The notes beneath the pieces were generated by a model. It was not told the DNA's origin, did no database searches, and was given only the letters and a program-made list of their open reading frames with translations. A stretch of 64,000 bases of DNA. It comes from Psettodes erumei. Its lineage: Eukaryota; Chordata; Actinopteri; Pleuronectiformes; Psettodidae. Both the position numbers and the translations under genes were made by a program. This document shows positions 39,672 through 52,300 of the stretch, in pieces; positions within the stretch are counted from its first letter, which is position 1, and each line of letters opens with the position of its first letter. The stretch covers positions 248,001 to 312,000 of the forward strand of contig JAFBJZ010000510.1 in the NCBI GenBank assembly GCA_016785225.1. Direction: 5' to 3'.

Positions 39672-42600
39672 ATGACGGAAGTTAGCCAACCTGTCGTTAG
39701 GTATCAGCACAACCTCCTCTTTTATGGTTGACATTTGACTTTTCTAAGGAGTCTCTGTGGGGAAAGGCGCATGTATACATGTGGTGCATAATCTTGCCTG
39801 GTCATAAAGCCAAACAACCTGGTGTTCCTGGTACTGTGTATGATGTGCGGTTTCCTCTCTGCTTGTTCCTCAGTGTTGTCCCTGATGATGAATCAAAAGA
39901 CAAGTTCAAGAAAAGTGACCATGTTGCTTTTTACAGGTATGGTAGGCACTGACAAGACTGTTACTGTATCCATTAATAAATAACTCTGATTTGCTGAACC
40001 TAACATTGTGTATTTGTGTGTGTGTGTGTGTGTGTGTGACGTATGACTGCCATGTAGCCAGACATCACTGTCTTGCACCTTGCTGCACAGGATCACTTTA
40101 AAATGTGTGTTGCTCGGTGTATTGTTGATTATGACTGTCTCCTGTGAGGCGACAGATGCAGGGTCCAAACCTGCAGCACCGGGCCCTTCCTGACACCCTG
40201 GTGCTCACAGAGAGAGGGGCACGCCTGGAACTGGTGACACCTCATACGCAGGTCTGAACACTGCTATACTACTACTATACTGGAAATAAAATAATCAGAA
40301 ATATTCACATATTTAACATAATTTATTACAATAAAAAATTGTTGGACAGGGAGATACATCATCTTTCATTAAGAATTAATATTAACAATTCCCATAATTG
40401 TTGTCAAACATTTTTTATTTCATTTATGGCATAAATTTATATTAAAGTCACATTGGAAAAGGGCAGAAAGGAATATTTTCACAGAATCCTGCATATAACC
40501 TAAACAGTAAGGCTAAATAAAATACCTTGCACATTTATTATATATATATAATATATATGAACTACATGTTTTAGTTCTACATTAAAAAATGAAACTCTTA
40601 CTTTGCTCTTTTCACAGACCAGACTGCTTCTCTCTTTGTCACCTTGTAAAAATGACACTGTAAGGATTCTGATAGATGAACTCCAACCCCTTAAAGCACG
40701 CTACAGAGTTCCAGATGTGATAACCGTGGAACCGCAGTGTGAGCAGTAAGAGCTGCATAATATTAGTATATGTAGTTACACAAGCAGTGTGCCACAAATA
40801 ATCCACTCCTCCTCCTTTCTTCTGCCTTCCTCTCATACACTAAAAGATTTGTGCCTGTGTTTGCACATCCGTGGTTCTCATGTAATGTTGGTTGGTGTGG
40901 GGGAAAGGACTGAGAAATTAATCATAGCTAAAATCAATTGAGGCTGGGTCAAGAGCTTCTGTCAGAGCAACAGTTCTTCTCCATCTGGACTTTTTTGTTC
41001 AAGAGTCAAAATGTCCAAAAATAGCTTAAGTTCAAATTTAATTGACAAGTTTAGTTTTCAAGATGTTTTTCTTTGCTTTTTCAACAATTCTGCATCTTTG
41101 GTCTGTTAAATTATTTTAGGTGGATACAGGGTGGTTAAATCATTTTAACTACATCTGGAATTGTGTGATTGCTGCAGTAGTGGTGCAATGGTGTTTGACC
41201 TTTTCCCTCCCTCGTCGGTGTCTGGCAGGTTGAGAGTGGAGAGGCAGACTGAGGAATTTTTGACCCTCTCTTGGTCTTCGGGGCGTCATCGGCTCCGTGT
41301 GTGGTATTTTCCTTTCCAAGTGGAGATCCTGTATGGATATGAAGTGCTTGTCACATTCAATTCTAAAGCCAAACTGTGGTTTGAGACGCTTCAGCATCAA
41401 CACGGGTAAGGACTGGGGGGGAAAGGCTGCACACTTGAAAACAAACCAATCAGAAGACAATTTAATTGCTTTTCTTTATGTCTTTCTCCTCAGTGCCACA
41501 TCTCACAGTAGTGAGGTAAGAGATCATCAGTGCTGCTCAAACCCGAGTATTATATCACTCCTACATACAGCTTAATCCCTCTATAAATACCTTTTTGTTC
41601 TTTTTCCCTTTATTCCACTGACAGCTTCAAGAGGATGGCCAGAGTTTGTTATGGAAAGAGACTTTCAAGCAGTTTGTGGATATCAAAGCTAATGGTTTGT
41701 GTCGGCTGTTAAATATTTTAAAAGGCAAACTTGTCAACCGAGTGTTTGTCATTTGGATTTATTCTAAGCTTGTTAAAAATCCACCCCGGAGAAGCCCTCC
41801 CCCTCTTATGACCCTGACTGGCATGAGATTTGAAAAAAATCACTTCTGACAGAATGTGAATCCAAATCCTTTTAATAATGATACCTGCGTTTGCATAGCA
41901 TTCTTCCCACCTAATTTATGGAGTGCACTTTATGCAACAACAAAACAGCACATTAAATAAAACGGCTGATAGAGTAGCCAGACAACGTGCCCAGACACAG
42001 TGTCTCTCCATGGAGGCCAGCTCAGGAGAACAAATACCACGCTGTGATGTAAAAAACCATTAGATAACACTTTATGGGCCCAAAGTTTCCCACTAATGCC
42101 CTAGAAAGGAACTGATATATAACTGTAATTTCTCAAGAAGGCTCCTATAAAGTCATTAGCCAGAGCACAGGAGGTGAGCTGACGACAAAGACATTTTTCT
42201 CTCACTTTAACTATGGTTGTAAACAAAGGCATACACTTAAGTAAAGATGGAGAATGGCGTTTCCTGTAATTAAAATGGATTTTTACTCTTATGCTGACTA
42301 CTCACGGGACTTCTCGTGCACCTCCAGGTCCCAGCAGCGTTGGAGCAGACCTGTGTCTTCACGGGTTCAGTCATGTGTACGGTCTCCCGGAACACGCTGA
42401 CCGCCTGCAGCTCAGAGACACCAGGTGGAGCACACGGAGATTTGAGCCACAAAAAATAACAAAGCAACACCCGTGCGACTTGTGCGTTCATGTGGCGTTT
42501 CTCCTTCACAGAGGCGGTGAACCTTACCGGCTGTACAACCTGGACGTGTTTGCCTACGACGTGCACAGTCGCCTCGGCCTGTATGGCTCTGTGCCACTGT

Positions 42601-45600
42601 TGCTGGCCCACAAACTGGACAGGACACTGGGTGTGTTTTGGCTGAACGCATCTGAGACTTTTGTGAACATACATCACAGTTCCACTGACCATCAGGTAAC
42701 CCTTGTGAACACTGGCTGACTTCCTGCCTGTAAAATCTTAGTTTTTCGGGCGCTGCTTACTTAGTATTCCCAAAAGTGAAGCAGGAATGTGGCCAGAATG
42801 TTTGTTTTTTTTTGCTTTTTTCATCAAATCTCCAGGAACAGCAGAGCTCTCTGTCTTACCACTGTCATACTTAATAATATGGCAGGAGTAAGAATTTATT
42901 TGTCCTTTAGCTCATAATGACCATAATAATTTCAGCTTTTGTTAGTCCTGGTTGCATACAGGCAAAAAAAAGTTTAATTTATTCAAAGCAGGATGGTTCT
43001 AAAAAGAAACCATTTTATTTTCAATAATTTTTAGAAGTGATACAGAAATGTATATTCCTAACCAGATAATCCCCCCCACACACACACCTACACCTCAACC
43101 AGGATGACCAAACACCCCAAGTAAACAGGAGGCGTCTGCCGCCCGAGACCAGCGTCCACTGGCTGTCAGAGAGCGGCGTGATTGACTGCATGGTTCTGCT
43201 TGGGCCCGGTCCACAGCAGCTCTTCAGCCAGTATGCTCAGCTGACAGGTGTGTTTGCAGCACTGAATGGATTTTATTTATTTGCATAAAATAATTGAAAA
43301 AATACCGTAAACAAATGAATTAAGTCTTAAAAAGAGTCACTAATGGGGCACTGCTCTGATATTTATCCTCCAGACATTAAATGCTGTGCGATGTTGACAA
43401 ATGTGTTTGTGAGTTCCCCACCAGTTTGACTCTGCACTGTGCTTCCTGATTCTCTCTTTCCCCCTCTTTCAGGATATCCAGCCCTGCCTCCTCTGTTTGC
43501 CCTCGGGTATCACCAGTGCCGCTGGGACTATGAAGACGAAGCCGACGTGAAGGCTGTGGACGCTGGGTTCGATCGCCACCGCATCCCTTACGATGTCATC
43601 TGGCTGGACATCGGGCACACGGACGGGAAGCGTTATTTCACGTGGGACCGCGTTCGTTTCCCTGAACCGGCCCGTCTGCAGCGCCACCTGGAGAGGAAGA
43701 AAAGGAAGGTCGGTTTCGTGTTGCACAATATGATGTTTTTCTGCTTTTCCATGCGAAAAGATTAGATTTATCACGTTTATTGGTTTTCCTTCTTTCAGCT
43801 GGTCGTTATAAGCGATCCCCACATCAAAACTGATCCTGATTGGCCCCTGTACCGTGAGGCCAGAGACGGTGGACATTTTGTCAAGGACAGAGAGGGACGG
43901 CTCTATCAGGGCTCTTGCTGGCCTGGTAACGTTTTTCTATAAAGACACAACATGGCCAAATGAAATCACTTTTACACTTGAAGAAATACTACTTAGCTTA
44001 ACTAAAGCTTCCTGACACAAGTTAAACCTGAATTTTATAGACTGTAGTATTATTATAGTAGTTATTAGTTGCATCTTGTGTCATGTGGCATTTTGGAACC
44101 CTCTGCATAAATATTATACACAAATAAATGCCAAATTATTTTTCTCTGTACCTGGTTTGTAACCATCCGTATGTATATTTCTCATAGGTGAGTCCTGTTA
44201 CCTTGATTTCAGCAACCCAGCCACTCGAGCATGGTACTCCAGATGCTTTGCCTTGGATAAGTACAAAGTAAGGGAAAAGAAAATCATCCGCAAATCAATA
44301 ATACTGTATATATGCAACCCAGGTTGTCCTCGAGGATTGACGATTTTGTTCAGAACAGGACTAATGGCTGCTTCTCCATAAGTTCTATTATTTCAAAAAT
44401 GTTCTGTCGTAGTAGATAAAAGAAATCTTTGCAGTCACCTTCAGCAAGCGCTTCTAAACTCGCAGCAAGCAGTCGCTGCCGTCGTTCAAGCGTCCACGTC
44501 TGCTGCAGGGATCGACACCATCGTTGTTTGTGTGGAACGATATGAACGAGCCGTCGGTGTTCAGCGGGCCGGAGCAGACCATGCCGAAGGACGCGGTGCA
44601 TCATGGCGGCTGGGAACACCGGGAACTGCACAACCTGTATGGCTTTTACCAGGTGAGTGGGCTGAATTATCTTAGTTATTAGAGGTTTTTTTTATGAGTC
44701 AAACCTTTGACATTTAAGCTGCGTATCATCACATCCTCACTGGACAACTGTACTAAACGGGGTTTGACTTGTCAAAGCACATGGCCACAGTGGAGGGTCT
44801 GATCACCCGCTCAGGCGGCTCAGAAAGACCTTTTGTCCTGTCACGCTCCTTCTTTGCTGGATCACAGAGACTGGGTGAGTTACATGAATGGAAGAACGTT
44901 TTCATGTACAGTATTTACGGTTATGTCCTCACCTGTTGTCTCTGACTTTATTTTGTATGCAGGCGCAGTATGGACAGGCGACAACGTCGCCAGTTGGGAA
45001 TATCTGAAGATATCGATTCCAATGCTCTTGTCTCTCAGTGTGGCAGGCGTCGTATTTTGTGGAGGTGAGCCCAGGATCTGGTCATACTGGATTAAATTCT
45101 TTTGAATTGTAAAATCACAACTGGATTTGGATTTTGTACCAAAACCCATATAAAGTAAGTGTTGGTACAGAAACATGAACAAAATGCACACTTGGGAAAT
45201 TACAAGTCTCACACACCTCTCATCCTTTGCTCTCTGTGTTTTAGCTGATGTCGGTGGGTTTATTAAGGATCCGGATCCAGAGTTGCTGGTGCGCTGGTAC
45301 CAGGCAGCCGCCCTGCAGCCATTTTTCCGCGGCCACTCTGCGTATGTGACAAAGCGCCGGGAGCCCTGGCTGTTTGAAGAGGAGGTCACCGCAGAGATCC
45401 GCGCTGCCATCCAGCAGAGGTGCTCTCAGAGATAAGAAGCAGCGATTCTGAAGTTACAAAAAGTTTTAAACAAAGACAGAAAGTTGACATGACTGTTGAT
45501 TGACAGCTGACCCTGATCAGTTTAATCCAAGGACATTGGCAGATCCCCAGCAAGGCTTGAAAGACTTTCACCTCATTGCCGTGCGTGACACAAATGAAAA

Positions 45601-47993
45601 AATGTTCTAATGCACTTGAAAGACAAAATGATATTTAAACCATCCTTATTGAGGTACTGAGTGGGCTTAAACATCTAGTAGTGATGTGAGGAGCTCAAAT
45701 CAAACAAAGGAACTGGGGAGTGACCCGTCTCTTCTGTGCTCAGGTACTGCCTGCTGCCTTACTGGTACACTCTGTTCCACCAGGCTCACATCTCTGGTCT
45801 GCCTCCACTCAGGTGAGTATTGCTGCCGTTCAGCAGATGTACTGCAACTGCCAACATCAGCATCGATCCGGCGGGATCAAGCTTTGAGTTTTTCAGGCGC
45901 CCGAGGTCAACTTCGTTCATGCTCTGGTGATGTAACGTTCGCGAAGCATCACAGAAACTCTCATTTTATTTGACACAGACCCATGTGGGTGGAGTTCTCC
46001 AGAGAGCAGAGCACCTTCACTTTGGACAACCAGTATATGATTGGTGATAAATACCTCTTTGATTTTGCATTATTACATGACGTACCCTGCAATCACTGCG
46101 TTCAGGTTGCTCAGACTTCCACTGTGCGTTGATTTTCATGCAGGAGGAGCACTGCTGGCCTGTCCTGTGACCGAACCAGGCCCTCAAGAGGTCAAAGTGT
46201 TGCTTCCTGGATCTGGGGAGGTAAAACAGTCGCCACGTTTAAACCTATCAATGTATTCAAATATGGTTGCGTTACACCTCACAGTGGCTGTTAAATCAAG
46301 CTTTGTTTCTCTTCTAGCTTTGGTATGATGTTCAGTCTGCAAAGGCGTACAAAGGAGGAAAGACTGTGAGTCTTCCAGTCACCCTGGACACAGTGAGTGT
46401 TTACCCTGATCCACACAGCAGAGGGTGTGGTTGGGCTGATTCAGATAAATTGAACGGGAAGTTTCCTGGTTTGACTAAGGCCAAACTATGCCCAATTATT
46501 TCATAACAGTAATAGATTTTGGATTCCTGTTTTAGATCTACTGCAGATTATTCTAAACTTGAAATAAAGACAGAGATTAGATTATGGAGGGAAAGTGATT
46601 CTTTCGTGCAGGTCCCTGTGTTCCAGCGTGGCGGCTCGGTCATCTGCAGGGCTGCAGGTAGTTGCTCCTGCACAGCTGAACTCCAGCTACTGTCGCTCTC
46701 CATAACTGTGGCTCTAAACTCTCAGGTAAGAAGAATTTACTGAAGCAGTTCTATGGTCTAAAACAACATCAGAAAATAAAGTGATGCATTCATATTGTTT
46801 TTATTTGACCAACAGTCTGAAGTTAGTCAGTTTAATATCATATATGTTGGAGAAATCAAATTCTCACATTTGTGAAGTGGGAGCCTGAAAAATGACGACA
46901 GTGATTAAACCTTTTTAAAATCGAAGATGATTCATTTTTCGCTGATCGACTAGTTGATTAATTGGTTACATGTCTAATCATTGCAGCTCAAAAATGAATA
47001 CAGTACGGTGTCTTTGACATTTCTGCCTACAATACTCATAAATTTTCATTGCAGAAGATGCTTCAATGTTTGTATTTGCTAAAAAAAAAATTTGTTTGTA
47101 CCAGACAAACTCTTGTGTATTTGGGTTCAGATTTGTGAAACTTGCATCAGTGAATCAGCAAAGTCCAGACCGCAGTCCGTCCTCTCTGCAGGGCGCCGCC
47201 GATGGTGAGTTATACCTGGACGACGGCCACTCCTTCAGCTACCGGGACAGAAAGGCCTTCTGTCTGCGCAGGTTCAACATGCTGGCAGGCCGGCTGCTCT
47301 GCCGGTGAGTCACGCTCACACCTCACACGAGGGATCCGGTTTTAGATCACATTTCAAAGGAGCTAAAAAAAACTCCAACTTTTTTTGGCTGTACAAGTGA
47401 AACTTGAATAGTTTAAGCACATAATGATTTGATATCTGTCGTCTCAGCCCTGCCAGCGAGGAGAGAGCGTTTGACTGCAATACTGTTGTACAGTCAGTCA
47501 CCGTCCTGGGGGTGAAGAGCAAACCGTCCGCTGTGACTGTGCACGTGTCTGGTGAGCATTATACTCGCATTCAGTCACAGCTGTCAACCTCATATACACA
47601 GTCACGAGGTTAATGGCGTAGCAATGCGCATTATCCAACATAACCAGCAGAAATGAAAACGCATTGAAGAAGTCCACACACACTGAAGAAGTCCACACAC
47701 ACTGCTGTTTTGTGCTGTTTCTCATTTATTATAAAGGGAGAAAGTGACAATAGAAGGATCTCTCCTCTTGGAAATGATCAAATGAAGCACAATTAGAGGA
47801 GACAGTTTACTCTGGACATCCTGGGAGCTGAGGCTTTGTTTTCCACGCCCGCTCTTTTTACACCTTTTTCTTTTTATCACCAGGTGCTGAAGACTCTTCA
47901 GCTGCATTTCAGTACACGGAGACCGGCTGCACAGTGACAGTGAGCAACCTGAACCTCCGAGTGGCCACGGACTGGGAGATATGGATAGGTTAG
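39672..47993 (+). CDS. ganc: Neutral alpha-glucosidase C (GH31), complete, 25 exons
   Basis: Glycoside hydrolase family 31 enzyme releasing glucose from alpha-1,4-linked glucans at neutral pH; paralogue of the ER glucosidase II alpha subunit GANAB. Exons: 39672-39700, 39874-39936, 40149-40251, 40618-40736, 41229-41405, 41494-41515, 41625-41694, 42328-42424, 42512-42695, 43103-43247, 43473-43708, 43799-43925, 44188-44267, 44509-44652, 44778-44874, 44963-45064, 45245-45419, 45744-45812, 45979-46043, 46144-46220, 46318-46392, 46612-46725, 47192-47304, 47448-47551, 47884-47993. They total 2,697 nt, or 898 aa (human 914). The nucleophile Asp495 lies in WNDMNEPS and the acid/base Asp571 in VWTGDN, 76 residues apart; substrate-site motifs WLDIGHTDGKRYFTW and GYHQCRWDYED are present. 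The start exon is only 29 nt and its choice rests on phase and the VAFYRRQ match, so the first nine residues are less certain. I see no signal peptide. Confidence 0.94.
40015..40038 (+). repeat. (GT)n microsatellite in ganc intron 2
   Basis: About twelve uninterrupted GT units. It lies in an intron and is not near a splice site. Confidence 0.9.
47665..47702 (+). repeat. 19-bp perfect tandem duplication in ganc intron 24
   Basis: TGAAGAAGTCCACACACAC occurs twice head to tail, at 47665-47683 and 47684-47702, with no mismatch. It is probably a recent replication-slippage product and lies well away from the splice sites. Confidence 0.95.
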
Positions 47994-48320
47994 CCATGGA
48001 TGTGTCAGGGAATGTTGTTCCAGATAGGAGAGGTGAGGAGAGTGTCAGGTTAAAGTCATTAAAATGTTTTTTGTTTTTTTTTTAAATTGGCAAATACAAC
48101 ATCTGATTAAACGTAGAACATGCAGTTAAATGAAGACTTATTTGATGCTGTTGACACTCGTTCACAGCACATGGTGACACAGTGGGCTAACAGCTAACAG
48201 CAGTATGTTGCCATGTGCAAATGTTTTCACATGCGCCGATCTCTTTTTGAGCATTTTAAAGAAAAACCTAATTTAACCTAATCAAAAGTTTTAGTTTTTA
48301 AAATCACATTTAATAAAAAA
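47994..48320 (+). other. ganc: Probable ganc 3' UTR with AATAAA
   Basis: Sequence following the ganc stop (TAG 47991-47993). The first AATAAA is at 48312-48317; later candidates lie at 48464-48469 and 48603-48608, so the end is uncertain. Confidence 0.45.
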
Positions 48321-49365
48321 AATGAATATGTACAGAGACAAACTAGACAAAAAGATGCATATTTAAAGGAATGATTGTGAAACTGCAGTGCTAAACTATT
48401 AAAAATGAATTCTGATACAAATGTCGGATGTTTAAAGCAGTGGATTGAATGTTTCCTCCGCTGAATAAATGATGCACCAATGTGCTTTCTGTGGCTGAAT
48501 TGTAAAGCATAATATGTCACTTTTTGCAACAAACTGCTTTAGAGGAAGAAGATAAGCGAAACTAAGAAGCAGAAGAGACGGCAAAGACAGTGTGTCAGGA
48601 GAAATAAAATTGGCTGTAAGATGTGTAAGATCTGCAAATATTCAGCACTTTTTTCCACTTCTGCGCCAGAGAGTGTGATGTATTCTGTTTTTTTTTAAAG
48701 GCAGAGGCCCACCTCTGAAGCAGCATCAAGTGTGGCTGAAGGTTACGTTTCCTTCCTGTTAGCAGCTCTAAGACAGGGCGACGCATCCCTACACACTGGC
48801 AGTCTGTCGGCGATGATCTGCGCTATGTAACAAAACCCAAAACACTGGCCCGGAGTTGTACTTTTCCGACCAGTGCTAAAAATGGACGATACTCCAGTTA
48901 TGCTGAGACTGCTCAACGCTGAGCTCCATTGAGAATAGGTTTAAAGGGGTTGAATGCCTTCTGCTGAGGCAAGGCATCTACCGACCACTCTTTACATGCC
49001 CTCCGGCGCGGCCCGCTGGCCTTTGTGTCACCCAACAATGATGGCACCGTGGCACCGCGGCCAGGGAGAGATCATTGTTCGGTGCGGCCAATGGGAGCGC
49101 AACAAATAGACGCTTATGTGATGCGCGAGTTCCCGTGCGTATGTCTGTATGGTAATGCAAAGGTGAATGCGTGTGGAGTGAATGTCTCTTTTTACACCGA
49201 GCTTTTGCATCTGCCCTGTGACGAGTGGAAGGGGGACGTCACACAAAGAGAGAACCAATCAGACATTAGCTGTTTGGATTTATGCCAGGGTTTTGGAGCT
49301 TGTAAGACTTTAGTACAAGTGGCAAAAGCCAGGTTTTTTTTAAAAACAAAGTCAGCCGAGACGAG
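48321..49365 (+). promoter_or_regulatory. capn3: Intergenic region and probable capn3 promoter
   Basis: About 1 kb between ganc and capn3, which are tandem on the plus strand. The last 400 bp are GC-richer. A CCAAT box lies near 49087-49091. AACAATGAT (49034-49042) and ATCATTGTT (49071-49079) form an exact inverted pair of SOX-type ACAAT cores. TGCTGA half-sites of the Maf recognition element occur near 48901 and 48963. No exon resembling the muscle-type calpain-3 first exon was seen here. Motif function is inference. Confidence 0.4.
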
Positions 49366-52300
49366 ATGCCCTATACGCCGTCTGGCTTTTTCTGCGACCG
49401 GTTGATCCGGGAACGAGAGAGGAGAGACGGGGAAGGGTCCCTCAACAAGCCCCTCCGCTTCAACGGCCAGGACTTCAACATCCAGAGACAGGAGTGCCTT
49501 CAGAGGAAGAACCTGTTTGAGGATGAATCTTTCCCGGCCACCGTGGAGTCTCTGGGCTTCAAGGAGCTGGGCCACAAGTCCAACAAGGTCAAGAACATCG
49601 TCTGGAAGAGGCCCAAGGTAGGAGGGGGGGGGGGGGGGGAGGGGGTGCACATGGAGAGGCACATTGATGGCAATGTTAAATAAAGAGGGTATGGATCACA
49701 ATTGGGAGGTGGGATGGGGTTTTTTGATACACGGCAACATCAAACCTGCTTTGGAATAACTACATTCCCCCCATCTTCATGAGGGATTATTTTATGGTGA
49801 GACCTGTGGACTTAACCTGGAGATGTGACCAAAATACTCCCCAGCATTCCTACATGGACGGATTGGAATTAAGTGACTTAACATCATTATGCCTATGTTT
49901 CCCCTTTTTTGACACAATGGATATTTCATTGTTTGCCAACTGGAAGATGAATGTCATTTCGCTCCAGTTGCTATTTCACACAAAAATCTGAAGTTTCTCT
50001 CAGAGAGCTTTACAGTCATACCGCACCCCCAATCTGTAAAGTAACTGAATTAAATAGAAAGCTCGTACGAGACTGACTCTTAACTCTTTGTGTTTATTAT
50101 TGTCTGCAGGAAATTTGCGAGAACCCTCAGTTCATTGTTGGAGGAGCCAGTAGGACAGACATCTGCCAGGGAGATCTTGGTAAATTATGTTTGTTTTAAC
50201 TAAACAGTAACTTACAGTGTCACAGTGTCAACTCACAGTTAGTTTTATTTTTCAGTGCTGATTAAATTCACAATGAATTAAAACTGACCTCTACCTAATT
50301 GTTAAAAAGACAGGAAGTAATCTACCTTTAAAATGCCAGCATCTTCCATTTCCAGGTCTGAATCAACCACATCTTGGTATTTGGGGGTATGTCATTTTTT
50401 TCAATTTAATCACAGACAAGTGCAGAAATACTTGAAACAAGTTGGGGATGACTGAAATGAAACATGAATGAAATGCATCCTCTTTGGATGTTTGACGTTT
50501 TGACAGAACTATGCATGAACAGAAGGACAGTTGTTTTTACTGTAGGGAATCACTCTCACATACAACATCAAGTCAGTCTGCAGTCAGGCAGCTTAGGGGG
50601 GGTAACAGGATAGAAAATATCCCATGGACTCCCCCCGCACACGGCCTCCCTATATTGTGCTTACTCTTTTGGAAGGGAATCCAACCGGCAGCACTTCTCA
50701 TTGTTGTCCAGTTCAGGCTGCAAATAAAGAGAACCCAACGGACAAAGGTCCTGGCAGACACTGTGAACCGTTCCCTGTTGGGGAAAAAAAAATGACATTG
50801 TTCCTAACTCCGGCAGCTAACACCCCATCACACACCTGGACAATCAGAAAACGCAGATGTCAGCACTCAGCCGGCTGTCTTTTCCTCCTGCAAAAACAAA
50901 TTACAGCCATCAGAGACGTTCCTTTCAGTCTTTGCTTTGATCACGAGTGAAATCACAGTCGCAAAGGTGCATGCTTTCAAAGGTGCTTCTTTCCTGTTTA
51001 ATGGGGGACATTTCCATCTAAATCCATAGAGTAGAAAGTGAGAAAAGATAGGATTTTCAAAATCACGATCTGTCCTCTAAAAGTTTCAAACAGTTCCCAT
51101 CTCAATCTGCTCAGTACATTGCCCTCGCACTTTGAGCTCCAGGAAAACACCTTTTGAAATGATGTATAAGCCCGAGAGGAGGTGAAATCCTCCCAGCTGT
51201 GGTTGTATGATGTGTGTGTGTTGGAATAAAGTTGCGTCGAGGTGAACTACATGAAATGACTGTCTGTGTTCAGGTGACTGCTGGTTGCTGGCTGCCATTG
51301 CCTGTCTCACCCTGAATGAGAAGCTCCTCTACCGTGTGGTTCCCCAGGAGCAAAGCTTCTCAGAGGGCTATGCCGGCATCTTCCACTTCCAGGTCAGAAC
51401 AAAAAGACCTGACCTCAAATTCAGTCCTTCATTGTTTTGATATTGTTAATGTAATTAGCAGAAAAACGGAGTAACCCTCATGAAGAAACTCGTTGAAACT
51501 CAGTGGCTTCTCATCCTTTCAGTACTGTTTCTTCTCCCCGGCCTCCTTATGTCATTCAGTTCTGGCGCTACGGCGACTGGGTCGATGTTGTCATTGACGA
51601 CCGCATCCCGACCTTCAACAACCAGCTGGTCTTCACCAAGTCCGCTGAGAGGAATGAGTTTTGGAGCGCCCTGCTGGAGAAGGCCTATGCCAAGTGAGTT
51701 TACTAAATGTTTCTTCCTGTAGTGAGGAGAGGATTGTTTCCTGGTACAGTGTTTACCTTGTTTACCTGCACACTGACAGAGTAGAACAGGGGAAACTACA
51801 GCCATTTAGTTTTATTGGGCTGCAGATTCGGAAGGGGCTATAACTACATTCTTTTTATACCGACACACAATATATTAGCGATTTTTACAGGCATTGCATT
51901 CTGGTTCCAATCTGATTTAAAGAGCTACAGTTTTGAAAACAGTCTTTGCCTCATGAGATGTTCTTTTTGGCAAAGAAAGAACTGAAAATGCAAATGTAAA
52001 TGTAAACTTCCCTTGTCCAGGCTGCATGGATCCTACGAGGCCCTGAAGGGAGGAAACACCACGGAGGCCATGGAGGATTTCACGGGTGGAGTGACTGAGT
52101 TCTACGAGATGAAGGAAGCTCCCAAAGAGCTCTACAAGATCATGAAGAAAGCTCTGGAGAGAGGCTCGCTCATGGGCTGCTCCATTGACGTGAGTCAGAC
52201 ATTTTCCATCTCACCGTGATAGGGCGAGGACTTCAGGCTGGGTCGGGATCGACTCGAGGGTTCTCTTCTGAAGTTGTACCTTGTGCCTGTTGTGCCCATG

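Noticed and set aside
40154..40251. Acceptor at ACAG before ATGCAGGG for ganc exon 3
   Set aside because: That phase gives an early stop. The acceptor five bases upstream (exon from 40149) restores YRRQ as in human.
49025..49405. 126-codon plus-strand frame over the capn3 start
   Set aside because: It is in a different frame from the calpain ATG at 49366 and has no similarity; it is a shadow of the exon and promoter.
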